Both the position numbers and the translations under genes were made by a program. Below, piece by piece: positions 48,294 through 57,776 of a DNA stretch of 64,000 nucleotides (position 1 is its first letter; the number at the start of each line of letters is the position of its first letter). This DNA is from Buttiauxella noackiae ATCC 51607 (GTDB lineage Bacteria > Pseudomonadota > Gammaproteobacteria > Enterobacterales > Enterobacteriaceae), in contig NZ_LXEO01000007.1 in assembly GCF_001654865.1 (NCBI RefSeq), positions 79,474-143,473 on the forward strand, written 5' to 3'. The notes below the pieces were generated by a model. That model saw nothing but the letters and a program-made list of their open reading frames with translations, did not search any database and had not been told where the DNA came from.

Positions 48294-50951
48294 CTACAGC
48301 AAACTCTTGACGTAAGCGTCAATATCGCTGGTATATTTTTGTATGTTGGTAGCATCACTTTCACGAATGTGATGCTCTAACGTTTCACATAACTGTTTGC
48401 CGGGTACCAGATTGAGCATTGCAAACACTCCCTTCAAGCGGTGAGCTGTTTGCGCTAATGCTGCGAAATCGTGCGCCGCAGATTCAGTATACAATCTCCT
48501 AACATCTTCCGGTACTGTGTCGACAAACAGTGCGTAATAGCCGCTGGCATGAAGTTGTGCATTTTCATCGCCACCCAGCGGTGATTCTGAAATACCTTCT
48601 TGCGCCAGTTGCTCTTCTATCAGCTGCAGCACCGCATCCTGCATGGCATTACTGATATTAAAGTTAACTCGGAACTGGCCTGGGCCTAGCTTCCGCATTC
48701 CGTTCTCATCATCGCTTAAAAGCAAACCCGAAGATGTAAGATTAGACGGATTATCTGTCAGGAAGATATCAAACTCTTGACTAGCCAGTCTTTCATCCGG
48801 AGTGATGCACTGCGCACCCCAGTTTTCCAGCAGGCGAGTGACAATATTTCGGACCTCACTGGAGGTGATATCAATCATCGCCACTACATCATCGAGCAGT
48901 TTCTCTTCCTGCTCTTCATGCTGTGGTTCGGCTGTCATTTTGATATGCAAATTGTAGCGTGTACCAATTTCCTCACGGGTCTTGATATTCAGATGCCCCC
49001 CGAGTTTGCGTGAAAGCTGGTCGCATAAATAGAATGTTAATCCATTAGCACGCCCGTAACGATCTTCACTGGTTGCGTTGAGGAAAGGGAAGTGGAGATT
49101 ATCGACTTCACCACTACTGATACCTTCACCGGTATCCAAAATACGGAATAGTAGACGGTCCGGCCCAGACTCTTCTTCAGTAATATCCAGGGTGATTTTG
49201 CCAATTTGGGTCGTCGTTACGGAATAATGCAGCAATAACTGGAGCACTTTACGTAGTGCTTCGCGGTCACCGTGACGCTCTTCATCTGCCGCCAAATGGT
49301 TGTTGATCAGCAGCTGCAAACCTTTACGCTTGATAATAGGCAACATTTCCAGTGCAACTTCATCAATCAATGGCTGGATTGCGAACAGCGTTGCATTCGT
49401 TTTCCAGGTATCGGTTTCCAGCATGTTGAGCAACTGAATCTCATCCACCAGGCGCACGATGCTTTGGGCTTCATTGGCAATTGCGTGCCCCTGCGGAGTA
49501 TTTAGTTCACTGGCATGTTCGGCGATATTTTTCACCGGTAGCTGTAGCGCTTCCCCAATGTTCTGCATGAACGTAATTCGTCCCTGCTGGTTTTTTTCAT
49601 ATAAACGCTGAGCTTGCTTGAGCTTTTTGTTAACCAGAATTTCGCGGTCCTGGTCGCGAATCACAAATATCTGCGTGCGTGGCGCAATCTGGCTGCGAAA
49701 CTGGCGAATTTCATACAGTTCATTATTGATTGTTGCCTGAATCACACCCTGATGCTGATCGGCCATCGCAATGATGTTTTGCAGATTAAGGTGTGGCAAC
49801 AAATGGTCGGCAATTTTATTGCTGATGACTGTGCGATTTGAATCCAGGTCATGTACCAACAGGCCCAGTGGCAATTGCGAGACAATCTCTTCGTTGAGTG
49901 CACGTAAAATTTGTAATTCGCCGTTGCCGTTCTGTGTCTCTACAGGACGGGCTGCCTGTTGGCGGAAAGTGGTGAAGCCGAACAGCGCCAGCGCCAGCAG
50001 GCCGATATTGAGTAGCAGAGGTAATATAATATTTTGCAAGGTGTCCATCAGTAGGGTGCCGAGAGGAACCTGCCAGACCAGCCGCATATGGGTTGTAGCA
50101 AGCGGGGACGCTATTTCAATTTTCGCACCATTAAAATTAATGGAGATGCTATCCGGATCTTCTTTTTCTATACCGTTAGCTGCCATTGGAGCATCGTTAT
50201 TTTCCAGACGGAAGCTGTCTAGTGACATCCCTGGTGGAATCAAATCGTTGATGGGTAAATCAAACGCTACGACCGTTGCCAGGTGACCAGGCTGGTTAAA
50301 GGTTGTTCGCAGGGTAAAGTAATAACCGTTTTGCCACGCCAGATGGCGTAGCTGAGAGAAGCTTTCACGCTCATCAAGTGCGTTTGCTTGCTGAAGCATT
50401 TCAGCGCGGCGTGAATCGACTATGGAACCGACGCCGCTTTCTTTGAGACCGGAAGAAAGATCTTTAAGTGGCAAGGTAGAGACCAGGATCATGCTGTTAT
50501 CCTGGCCATTTAAATAGTACATCGACCACGGGCTGTTTTCAGCACCCCACAAGGTATCAAGATAAGTAGAGATACGTTGTGTCATATCCAGTGTTGAGCT
50601 GTCGTGCGAGCCAAAGATGAGGGCTTCGGTTTTACGACGTGGTTTCTCTAAATAATACACATCCTGACGTAGACGCGTTTCTTGCAGGCCGTCGCTTGCT
50701 GGCGCCGTTGAAACGGCGATGTTGTCATAAATTTGCCAGGTTGCGTAACGATAGGTATCAACCCTTTTGTGAAGCGCGTGGGTGATGTCGACAATCTGAT
50801 AGCTTTTATCCTTGAGCCAGGTGTTGACGGCACTTTGCACCATGACACCCATGGCAACCAGTAGCACGACTATCAATAGCAGGAAAAAGCGCGTGATATT
50901 GCCGGGAATAAGCGAAAATTTATTAGGGATCATACCGTCTGACTGACTCAT
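48294..50951 (-). CDS. rcsD: Phosphotransfer intermediate RcsD
   Basis: Membrane protein relaying phosphate from RcsC to RcsB. It has 885 residues (890 in E. coli). Transmembrane segments lie near 20-40 and 310-330 around a periplasmic domain. A degenerate HATPase-like region (RILDTGEGIS) and an ABL domain follow. The C-terminal HPt domain has the phospho-His in AQTAHRLKGVFAM. It heads the rcsD-rcsB operon. Confidence 0.96.
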   Translation of the reverse strand: MSQSDGMIPNKFSLIPGNITRFFLLLIVVLLVAMGVMVQSAVNTWLKDKSYQIVDITHALHKRVDTYRYATWQIYDNIAVSTAPASDGLQETRLRQDVYYLEKPRRKTEALIFGSHDSSTLDMTQRISTYLDTLWGAENSPWSMYYLNGQDNSMILVSTLPLKDLSSGLKESGVGSIVDSRRAEMLQQANALDERESFSQLRHLAWQNGYYFTLRTTFNQPGHLATVVAFDLPINDLIPPGMSLDSFRLENNDAPMAANGIEKEDPDSISINFNGAKIEIASPLATTHMRLVWQVPLGTLLMDTLQNIILPLLLNIGLLALALFGFTTFRQQAARPVETQNGNGELQILRALNEEIVSQLPLGLLVHDLDSNRTVISNKIADHLLPHLNLQNIIAMADQHQGVIQATINNELYEIRQFRSQIAPRTQIFVIRDQDREILVNKKLKQAQRLYEKNQQGRITFMQNIGEALQLPVKNIAEHASELNTPQGHAIANEAQSIVRLVDEIQLLNMLETDTWKTNATLFAIQPLIDEVALEMLPIIKRKGLQLLINNHLAADEERHGDREALRKVLQLLLHYSVTTTQIGKITLDITEEESGPDRLLFRILDTGEGISSGEVDNLHFPFLNATSEDRYGRANGLTFYLCDQLSRKLGGHLNIKTREEIGTRYNLHIKMTAEPQHEEQEEKLLDDVVAMIDITSSEVRNIVTRLLENWGAQCITPDERLASQEFDIFLTDNPSNLTSSGLLLSDDENGMRKLGPGQFRVNFNISNAMQDAVLQLIEEQLAQEGISESPLGGDENAQLHASGYYALFVDTVPEDVRRLYTESAAHDFAALAQTAHRLKGVFAMLNLVPGKQLCETLEHHIRESDATNIQKYTSDIDAYVKSLL

Positions 50952-51394
50952 TGTTAGCGCGCAACCCGGCGAGCATTCGCCACGTAAAAAAATCCACTGC
51001 TCTGCAAGGCATGCCAGCAGGCGTTATAGCTGTTAGTAAGAAAACCAACACATCAGATCAAGAATACCTGCAACAGGCGTTGGCGTCATCGTCTGTGTCT
51101 TAAAACTCAACGAGTATAATTCGAAATCGTCACATTTCCAGGTTGTTGATAATTAGCCGAAATAATGCCATTAACCAGAGTGTATTTTAGCCAACTTTTC
51201 GCGGTATTTTTGTACAAATAAATTTCATTTGTACAATTATTTAATATGAAATGATTGTCTATTTAGGTTTTCTTTTTTGAGAAAATTCCCGCATGAGAGG
51301 TGAGATTTCTCTGTAAGCGAAGCGGCAATTTATTAATAGGCGTTATTTTTTGAGGGGAGTAGCACAAAATGATTAAAGTTACGTAAAGAAACGT
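50952..51394. other. AT-rich rcsD upstream region with no recognised gene
   Basis: About 440 bases between rcsD and micF. It must hold the rcsD promoter. I see no open frame of note and no repeat. Confidence 0.6.
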
Positions 51395-51486
51395 AAAAAA
51401 AACCGGATGCAAGCATCCGGTCCAAATAAGTGTAAACAGACATTCAAAGCTGAATGACGGTAATAAATAAAGTTAATGATGATAGC
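51395..51486 (-). ncRNA. micF: MicF antisense regulatory RNA
   Basis: The minus strand from 51486 begins GCTATCATCATTAACTTTAT, identical to the 5' end of E. coli MicF as I recall it. This region pairs with the ompF leader. About 92 bases later it ends in the hairpin ACCGGATGC-TTG-CATCCGGT and a U-run. Length matches MicF (93). It is divergent from ompC, as in E. coli. It represses ompF with Hfq and responds to OmpR and stress regulators. Confidence 0.93.
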
Positions 51487-51639
51487 GGGAGTTATTTTAT
51501 ATATAAATTTTGAGTGTGTTTTATCATTCAGTGCTACGTGTAATGATTTAATTCATCGCTATGATTTTATTAATTATTTTATTTTTTTTGACGATTAGTG
51601 CTTATATCATTGTCTTTTTGTGCCTAAAAAAGTTCCCTC

Positions 51640-51705
51640 ATATTTACATTCTGAAACACCTATATAGACAAATGAAACATCTCTATGGTTTTAGTATCAT
51701 ATTCG
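51640..51705 (+). promoter_or_regulatory. ompC promoter region with OmpR-type sites
   Basis: TTTACATTCTGAAACACC (51643-51660) and the following ATGAAACATCT repeat closely match the E. coli ompC upstream OmpR sites. TTTTAGTATCATATTCGG (about 51689-51706) matches the E. coli promoter -10 region, as recalled. The leader then runs about 105 bases to the ATG, with the conserved AGAGGGTTAATAAC before it. Confidence 0.75.
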
Positions 51706-51812
51706 GATTGGATTAATCTGTATTTGTTTTGGAGAATGGGTTAGCCGACTGATTAGTAAATTAATCAGTAAGCAGTGGCATATAAAAAGGCATATAACAG
51801 AGGGTTAATAAC

Positions 51813-52922
51813 ATGAAAGTTAAAGTACTGTCCCTCCTGGTTCCAGCATTGCTGGTAGCAGGCACCGCTCATGCGGCCGAAATTTATAACAAAGATGGCA
51901 ACAAATTAGATCTGTACGGTAAAGTAGATGGCTTACATTACTTTTCTGACAATGATGGTCAAAATGGTGACCAGTCATACGTTCGTATCGGTTTCAAAGG
52001 CGAAACTCAGATTAATGACCAACTGACCGGTTACGGCCAGTGGGAATACAACGTTCAGGCTAACAACACTGAAGGTAGCAGCGATCAGGCGTGGACTCGT
52101 GTCGGTTTCGCAGGTATTCGTGTTGCTGACTATGGTTCGTTCGACTATGGTCGTAACTACGGCGTTGTATACGACGTAACTTCATGGACCGACGTTTTGC
52201 CAGAATTTGGCGGCGACACTTATGGTTCTGATAACTTCCTGCAATCCCGTGCAAACGGCGTTGCAACTTACCGTAACACCGATTTCTTCGGTCTGGTTGA
52301 CGGCCTGAACTTTGCTCTGCAGTATCAGGGTAAAAACGGCAGCGTTTCCGGAGAAGGCTCTACAGCTAACGGCCGTGGCGCTCTGAAACAAAATGGCGAC
52401 GGCGTAGGCGGTTCCCTGACTTATGATCTGGGTGAAGGGTTCAGCATTGGTTCAGCGATTTCTAGCTCCAAGCGTACAACTGACCAGAACAGCGATGCAT
52501 ACCTGGGTGACGGCGATCGTGCTGAAACTTACAGCGGCGGCATGAAATATGACGCTAACAACATCTATCTGGCAGCTCAGTACACCCAAACCTATAACGC
52601 GACTCGTTTCGGTGGCGGTGACTCACTGGTTTCTGGCTTTGCAAACAAAGCACAGAACTTCGAAGTTGTAGCTCAGTACCAGTTCGACTTCGGTCTGCGT
52701 CCATCTGTTGCTTACCTGCAGTCTAAAGGTAAAGACATTGAAGGTTACGGCGACCAGGATCTGGTTAAATACGTTGATGTTGGCGCGACTTACTACTTCA
52801 ACAAAAACATGTCCACCTATGTTGATTACAAAATCAACCTGCTGGACGACAACAACTTCACTCGTGATGCCGGCGTTAATACTGACGATATCGTAGGTGT
52901 TGGTCTGGTTTACCAGTTCTAA
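51813..52922 (+). CDS. ompC: Outer-membrane porin, OmpC type
   Basis: General trimeric porin for small hydrophilic solutes. It has 369 residues (367 in E. coli), with a 21-residue signal peptide ending [13 protein letters not shown]. Sixteen-strand barrel patterns are visible, with the constriction-loop segment PEFGGDT and a C-terminal GLVYQF. Its neighbours (micF upstream and divergent, rcsDB beyond, apbE downstream) support OmpC over OmpF or PhoE. Confidence 0.95.
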   Translation: MKVKVLSLLVPALLVAGTAHAAEIYNKDGNKLDLYGKVDGLHYFSDNDGQNGDQSYVRIGFKGETQINDQLTGYGQWEYNVQANNTEGSSDQAWTRVGFAGIRVADYGSFDYGRNYGVVYDVTSWTDVLPEFGGDTYGSDNFLQSRANGVATYRNTDFFGLVDGLNFALQYQGKNGSVSGEGSTANGRGALKQNGDGVGGSLTYDLGEGFSIGSAISSSKRTTDQNSDAYLGDGDRAETYSGGMKYDANNIYLAAQYTQTYNATRFGGGDSLVSGFANKAQNFEVVAQYQFDFGLRPSVAYLQSKGKDIEGYGDQDLVKYVDVGATYYFNKNMSTYVDYKINLLDDNNFTRDAGVNTDDIVGVGLVYQF

Positions 52923-52948
52923 TTCCTGCTTTCGCAGTGTTCGTTGTA

Positions 52949-52974
52949 AAAGGCGCCTCAGGGCGCCTTTTTTA
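52949..52974 (+). terminator. Rho-independent terminator of ompC
   Basis: Stem AAAGGCGCC with GGCGCCTTT around a TCAG loop, then six T's. Confidence 0.92.
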
Positions 52975-53061
52975 CGTCTGGACTCTCAACAATCCTTCAC
53001 TTTTAATCCAATTCTTTGCCACTTGGTGTACCCTTTTGCGCTCAAACTGGAGAGAGAAACA

Positions 53062-54102
53062 ATGGACTTACGATTATTACGCTATGGCCTGTTTGCCATA
53101 GTTTTGGGTGCTTTGGCAGGCTGTGATAACCCAGCAACAAAAGTTAATACAGGCATGGTGCTGGAAGGTAAAACCATGGGGACATACTGGCGTGCAAGTC
53201 TCGCAGGTGTGGACAATGCGAGACAGGCTGAGCTGCGGGAAAAAATTCAGGCACAGCTAGATGGTGACGATCGTCTGCTATCGACCTATAAAAAAGATTC
53301 TGCTTTATCGCGCTTTAACCAGTCTTCTTCGACGGAACCTTATCCCGTCGCTGAAGCAATGAGCGATATTGTGACCATGGCTTTGCGCATTGGTGCGAAG
53401 ACGGATGGCGCGATGGATATTACCGTCGGCCCGCTGGTGAATCTATGGGGATTTGGCCCAGATAAACAACCGATAAAAACGCCTAACCAGGCGCAAATTG
53501 ATGCTGCGAAAGCGCTGACCGGTTTGCATCATCTCACTGTGATAAACCAGGCCGGGAAACAGTGGTTACAGAAAGATCTTGTAGGTTTGTATGTTGATCT
53601 TTCCACGATGGGTGAGGGTTATGCTGCCGATCATCTGGCGCGTTTAATGGAACAAAATGGTATCAGCCGTTATTTGGTTTCCGTTGGTGGCGCGGTGGTT
53701 ACTCGGGGTACTAATCCTGATGATAAGGCCTGGAGAGTGGCGATTCAGAAGCCTACCGATCGTGAAAATGCGGTACAGGCGGTGGTTGATCTCAATGGAC
53801 ACGGGATAAGCACCTCAGGCAGCTATCGCAATTATTACGAACTGGATGGCAAGCGTTTGTCCCATGTGATTGACCCACAAACAGGTCAACCGATTCAGCA
53901 TAAATTAGTTTCCGCGACGGTGATTTCGCCAACGGCAATGGAAGCAGACGGTTGGGATACGGGTTTGATGGTACTTGGAACTGAAAAAGCCAAACAGGTG
54001 GCAGAAAAAGAGGGGCTGGCGGTTTATTTAATAACCAAAGAGGGCGATAGTTTTACAACCTGGATGTCGCCTCAGTTTAAAACCTTCTTACTTAGCGAGT
54101 AA
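53062..54102 (+). CDS. apbE: FAD:protein FMN transferase ApbE, lipoprotein
   Basis: Attaches FMN covalently to proteins such as the RnfG/NqrC subunits, acting in the periplasm. It has 346 residues (351 in E. coli). The lipobox is LAGC, with lipidated Cys21. It has the conserved GKTMGTYWRAS, LWGFGPDK, DLSTMGEGYAAD and GTSGSYRNYYE-like (GISTSGSYRNYYE) segments. The start at MDLRLLRYG has a GGAGAG site. The frame is open into ompC upstream, but that is not coding. Confidence 0.94.
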   Translation: MDLRLLRYGLFAIVLGALAGCDNPATKVNTGMVLEGKTMGTYWRASLAGVDNARQAELREKIQAQLDGDDRLLSTYKKDSALSRFNQSSSTEPYPVAEAMSDIVTMALRIGAKTDGAMDITVGPLVNLWGFGPDKQPIKTPNQAQIDAAKALTGLHHLTVINQAGKQWLQKDLVGLYVDLSTMGEGYAADHLARLMEQNGISRYLVSVGGAVVTRGTNPDDKAWRVAIQKPTDRENAVQAVVDLNGHGISTSGSYRNYYELDGKRLSHVIDPQTGQPIQHKLVSATVISPTAMEADGWDTGLMVLGTEKAKQVAEKEGLAVYLITKEGDSFTTWMSPQFKTFLLSE

Positions 54103-54184
54103 AATTAGAAAGCAAGATTGCGGGTTTCTCTGCGTCCTTAAACTGTCAAAGTCATACCATGACAGCAAAATACAGGAGCCAGTC

Positions 54185-55255
54185 ATGAGTCATTTTTTTG
54201 ATAAAGCCAACGATGAAAGCCGCTGGCAGGCTGTGGAAACCCGTGATAGTCGCGCTGATGGGCAGTTTGTCTTTGCGGTTAAAACCACCGGCATCTGCTG
54301 CCATCCTTCTTGCAGCGCGCGCCATCCGTTACGTAAAAATGTGCTGTTCTTTGAAAGTGTTGACGCCGCCGTTGATGCCGGTTTTCGTCCGTGCAAACGT
54401 TGCCAGCCAGACAAACTAGCGCCTGCACAACAACGTATTGCCCGCATCACCCAGGCTTGTCGAATCCTTGAAGCCAGCAACGAGTCAATTGTCCTTGCCG
54501 ACTTAGCTTCGCAAGTGGCAATGAGCCCGTTCCATTTTCATCGTCTGTTTAAACAAGTCACTGGGCTAACGCCCCATGCGTGGCAAAAGGCGTTGCGCGC
54601 AAAACGCTTACGTGAGCAACTGGCCCAGGGGGAGCCTGTCACACGGGCTGTTTTCGACGCCGGTTTTCAGTCAGGAAGCAACTATTACCAGCAGGCTGAT
54701 AAAGTCCTGGGGATGACGGCGAAACAATACCGTCAGGGTGGGGAGCGCACCGTGATTCAATTTGTGGTGGGGTCCTGTCGTTTGGGGGCGTTTCTGGTTG
54801 CACAGAGTGAGCGAGGTATTTGCGCCATACTGTTAGGTAACGAGGACAAAACGCTGATTGCTGAACTGGAAACGCTGTTCCCGCACTCTGCGTTAATGGC
54901 CGGTGACGAACTATTTGCGCAAAATGTCGTGCAGGTGGTGAGTTTGCTGGAACGTCCAGGCCAGCAGTTTAATTTGCCTTTGGATATTCAGGGCACCGCA
55001 TTTCAGCAGCAAGTCTGGCAGGCGTTGCGTGATATTCCTGCCGGGCAGACTGCGAGCTATCGTGACATTGCCGAACGCATCGGCAAGCCGCATGCGGTAC
55101 GTGCAGTGGCCGGAGCATGCGCCGCAAACAAACTGGCGGTGATTATTCCATGCCACCGTGTTGTGCGTAATGACGGTGCGCTTTCTGGTTACCGTTGGGG
55201 TGTTGAACGTAAACGCCAGCTTCTTAACATTGAAGCTGAACAGCAGGGGGAGTGA
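54185..55255 (+). CDS. ada: Ada, adaptive-response methyltransferase and regulator
   Basis: Repairs methyl phosphotriesters and O6-methylguanine, and activates ada-alkB when methylated. It has 356 residues (354 in E. coli). The N-terminal zinc site has Cys39, Cys43, Cys70 and Cys73; Cys39 aligns with the acceptor Cys38 of E. coli, and an extra Cys (38) lies beside it. An AraC-type HTH domain spans about 85-185. The C-terminal alkyl-acceptor is Cys323 in IIPCHRVV. It overlaps alkB by one base (TGATG). Confidence 0.95.
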   Translation: MSHFFDKANDESRWQAVETRDSRADGQFVFAVKTTGICCHPSCSARHPLRKNVLFFESVDAAVDAGFRPCKRCQPDKLAPAQQRIARITQACRILEASNESIVLADLASQVAMSPFHFHRLFKQVTGLTPHAWQKALRAKRLREQLAQGEPVTRAVFDAGFQSGSNYYQQADKVLGMTAKQYRQGGERTVIQFVVGSCRLGAFLVAQSERGICAILLGNEDKTLIAELETLFPHSALMAGDELFAQNVVQVVSLLERPGQQFNLPLDIQGTAFQQQVWQALRDIPAGQTASYRDIAERIGKPHAVRAVAGACAANKLAVIIPCHRVVRNDGALSGYRWGVERKRQLLNIEAEQQGE

Positions 55256-55896
55256 TGCTCGATTTATTTGCCGATGAAGCACCGTGGCTAGAACCACTGG
55301 CAGATGGCGCAGTTATTTTGCGCCGCTTTGCCAGCGCTGATGCACGGCTGCTTATTGCGCAAATTGAGGCGGTGGCTGCACTTTCTCCATTTCGCCAGAT
55401 GGTCACGCCAGGCGGCTACACGATGTCGGTGGCGATGACCAACTGCGGCGAAGTTGGCTGGACCACTAACACTCACGGCTACCTCTATTCCCCGATTGAC
55501 CCGCTAACGTCACAACACTGGCCTGCGATACCGACTGTTTTTCGCCAGTTATCCGATGCCGCCTCAAAGGCTGCCGGTTATCCTGATTTTAATCCCGATG
55601 CCTGCCTGATTAACCGCTACGCGCCGGGAGCTAAGCTTTCACTCCATCAGGATAAAGATGAGCTAAATCTGCAACAGCCCATTGTTTCGGTGTCGCTTGG
55701 GTTACCGGCCGTGTTTCAATTTGGTGGGCTCAAGCGTAATGACCCGCTGAAAAGAGTGATGCTTGAACATGGTGATGTCGTGGTTTGGGGCGGACCATCA
55801 AGGCTGTTTTATCATGGTATTTTACCGCTTAAACCGGGCCATCATCCTGCTACTGACGAGTTTCGCTACAATCTCACTTTCCGCCACACCCGTTAA
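55255..55896 (+). CDS. alkB: Alpha-ketoglutarate-dependent dioxygenase AlkB
   Basis: Oxidatively demethylates 1-methyladenine and 3-methylcytosine. It has 213 residues (216 in E. coli). Iron ligands are His131 and Asp133 (HQDKD) and His187 (FYHG), with the 2-oxoglutarate-binding Arg in YNLTFR. The start is MLDLFADE at 55255, coupled to the ada stop. Confidence 0.96.
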   Translation: MLDLFADEAPWLEPLADGAVILRRFASADARLLIAQIEAVAALSPFRQMVTPGGYTMSVAMTNCGEVGWTTNTHGYLYSPIDPLTSQHWPAIPTVFRQLSDAASKAAGYPDFNPDACLINRYAPGAKLSLHQDKDELNLQQPIVSVSLGLPAVFQFGGLKRNDPLKRVMLEHGDVVVWGGPSRLFYHGILPLKPGHHPATDEFRYNLTFRHTR

Positions 55897-55979
55897 CACG
55901 AATATAAATAAGAATTATTCTTGCTGTACAGTCATTGCCGTTTAAACTGCTCGCTGTTTTCGATTTTGGGTAGTGATTG

Positions 55980-57626
55980 ATGGAACTTTTGCGTGTGGTT
56001 TACCGGCAGTATCGCTGGCCTTTTTTGACTGTAATGGCATTAAGCCTGCTTAGCGCGGCGTTAGGTATCGGATTAATTGCCTTTATTAATTTGCGGCTGA
56101 TAGAAACGCCCGATATCTCCCTTTCGGTACTACCCGAATTTCTTGGCCTGTTACTGCTGTTAATGGCGGTGACATTAGGCTCACAGCTTGCGCTGACCAC
56201 GCTTGGCCACCATTTTGTGTTCCGTCTGCGCAGTGAGTTTATTAAGCGTCTGATGGATACGCACGTTGAACGGGTTGAACAACTGGGTAATGCGGCACTG
56301 CTGGCGGGGTTAACCAGTGATGTGCGCAACATTACCATTGCCTTTGTGCGTCTGCCGGAACTGGTGCAGGGGATTATTCTCACCTTTGGTTCAGCGGCGT
56401 ATCTGGCGTGGTTATCGCCAAAAATGCTGGGTGTCACGGCGATTTGGGTCGCGGTAACCATCTACGGCGGCTATGTGCTGGTGGCGCGGGTTTACAAGCA
56501 CCTGGCGCAGTTGCGTGAAATTGAAGATCAGCTTTACAACGATTACCAGACCGTGATTGAAGGGCGTAAAGAGCTGGCGTTAAACCGTGAACGTGCCGAA
56601 CGTGTCTTTGAGGATACCTATATCCCCCACGCTAACGATTACCGCAGTCATATCATTCGTGCAGATACCTTCCACCTGAGTGCGGTGAACTGGTCGAACA
56701 TTATGATGCTTGGCGTAATAGGGCTGGTGTTCTGGATGGCGAACAGCCTCGGTTGGTCTGATACCAATGTCGCCGCCACGTTTTCTTTGACGCTGCTATT
56801 TTTACGTACCCCTATGCTTTCGGCGGTTGGTGCGTTGCCGACATTGCTGACCGCTCAGGTGGCATTCAACAAATTGAATAAATTCCAGCTCGCGCCATAC
56901 GATGCTGCATTCCCGCGAAGCCTTGAACCTGTCCAATGGCAAACTCTCGAAATGCGCGATGTGGTGTTCCAGTACGGTGACAACAGCTTCTCCGTGGGGC
57001 CGCTGAATCTCAAAATTGAACGTGGCGAATTACTGTTCCTCATTGGCGGCAACGGTAGCGGAAAATCGACCCTGGCGATGTTGCTGACCGGGCTTTATCA
57101 GCCAGTATCCGGCGGCATTTATCTGGATGGTAAAAAGATTGATGCCAGTAATCAGGACGATTATCGCAAGTTGTTTTCTGCGGTGTTTACAGATGTATGG
57201 TTGTTTGACCGCTTGCTCGGACCACAGGGTGAGCAGGCTAACCCAGAGTTGGTTGCTCAATGGCTTGAACGCCTGAAAATGAGCAACAAGCTGGAGCTGG
57301 AAAACGGCACTATTCTCAATTTGAAACTGTCGAAAGGACAGAAAAAACGCGTGGCCTTACTACTGGCGTTAGCGGAAGAGCGCGACATTATCTTGTTAGA
57401 TGAATGGGCCGCAGACCAGGACCCGCATTTCCGCCGCGAATTTTATCAGACCTTGTTGCCGCTAATGCAGCAAATGGGCAAAACCATTTTCGCCATCAGC
57501 CATGACGATCACTATTTTGTTCATGCTGACCGGTTGCTGGAAATGCGACAGGGCCAGTTGAGTGAGTTGACGGGACATGAACGCGAACATGCTTCACGAG
57601 ATGTGGTCGCCAGAACCGGTCACTAA
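55980..57626 (+). CDS. yojI: ABC exporter YojI (microcin J25 efflux type)
   Basis: A 548-residue half-transporter (547 in E. coli) with six transmembrane helices fused to an ATPase domain. It has Walker [10 protein letters not shown] near 355, the degenerate signature KLSKGQKKR and Walker [10 protein letters not shown]. In E. coli it exports microcin J25 with TolC; its natural substrate is unclear. The start is ATG 55980. It is the last gene of the displaced block; mgtE follows across a REP pair. Confidence 0.94.
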   Translation: MELLRVVYRQYRWPFLTVMALSLLSAALGIGLIAFINLRLIETPDISLSVLPEFLGLLLLLMAVTLGSQLALTTLGHHFVFRLRSEFIKRLMDTHVERVEQLGNAALLAGLTSDVRNITIAFVRLPELVQGIILTFGSAAYLAWLSPKMLGVTAIWVAVTIYGGYVLVARVYKHLAQLREIEDQLYNDYQTVIEGRKELALNRERAERVFEDTYIPHANDYRSHIIRADTFHLSAVNWSNIMMLGVIGLVFWMANSLGWSDTNVAATFSLTLLFLRTPMLSAVGALPTLLTAQVAFNKLNKFQLAPYDAAFPRSLEPVQWQTLEMRDVVFQYGDNSFSVGPLNLKIERGELLFLIGGNGSGKSTLAMLLTGLYQPVSGGIYLDGKKIDASNQDDYRKLFSAVFTDVWLFDRLLGPQGEQANPELVAQWLERLKMSNKLELENGTILNLKLSKGQKKRVALLLALAEERDIILLDEWAADQDPHFRREFYQTLLPLMQQMGKTIFAISHDDHYFVHADRLLEMRQGQLSELTGHEREHASRDVVARTGH

Positions 57627-57632
57627 TTTTCT

Positions 57633-57715
57633 TCGTAGGTCGGGCAAGCGCAGCGCCCCCGACATCTTCGACGGCAAGGGTGGATAACGCTAGCTGCTTA
57701 TCCACCCGACAAAAT
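57633..57715. repeat. REP pair (BIME) between yojI and mgtE
   Basis: GTAGGTCGGGCAAGCGCAGC (57635-57654) continues to CCCCCGAC, and an inverted unit GGTGGATAACGCTAGCTGCT (57679-57698) continues to TATCCACC. It lies exactly at the junction between the minute-51-type and minute-17-type blocks. Confidence 0.85.
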
Positions 57716-57776
57716 CTGGTTATATGTGCCCCGACAGGCTATAACTTAGCTCGTCGTTCTCAGGGAATATTGCCAG

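Noticed and set aside
52897..53061. Upstream extension of apbE into ompC
   Set aside because: The extension overlaps the ompC stop and terminator and precedes the lipoprotein signal peptide, so the start at 53062 is correct.
54103..54184. Ada box search upstream of ada
   Set aside because: An AAAGCAAG sequence near 54110 partly resembles the Ada box AAAGCGCA, but the match is too weak to list as a site.
57633..57776. Magnesium riboswitch upstream of mgtE
   Set aside because: The 150-base upstream region is almost filled by a REP pair, with no M-box-like conserved stretches.
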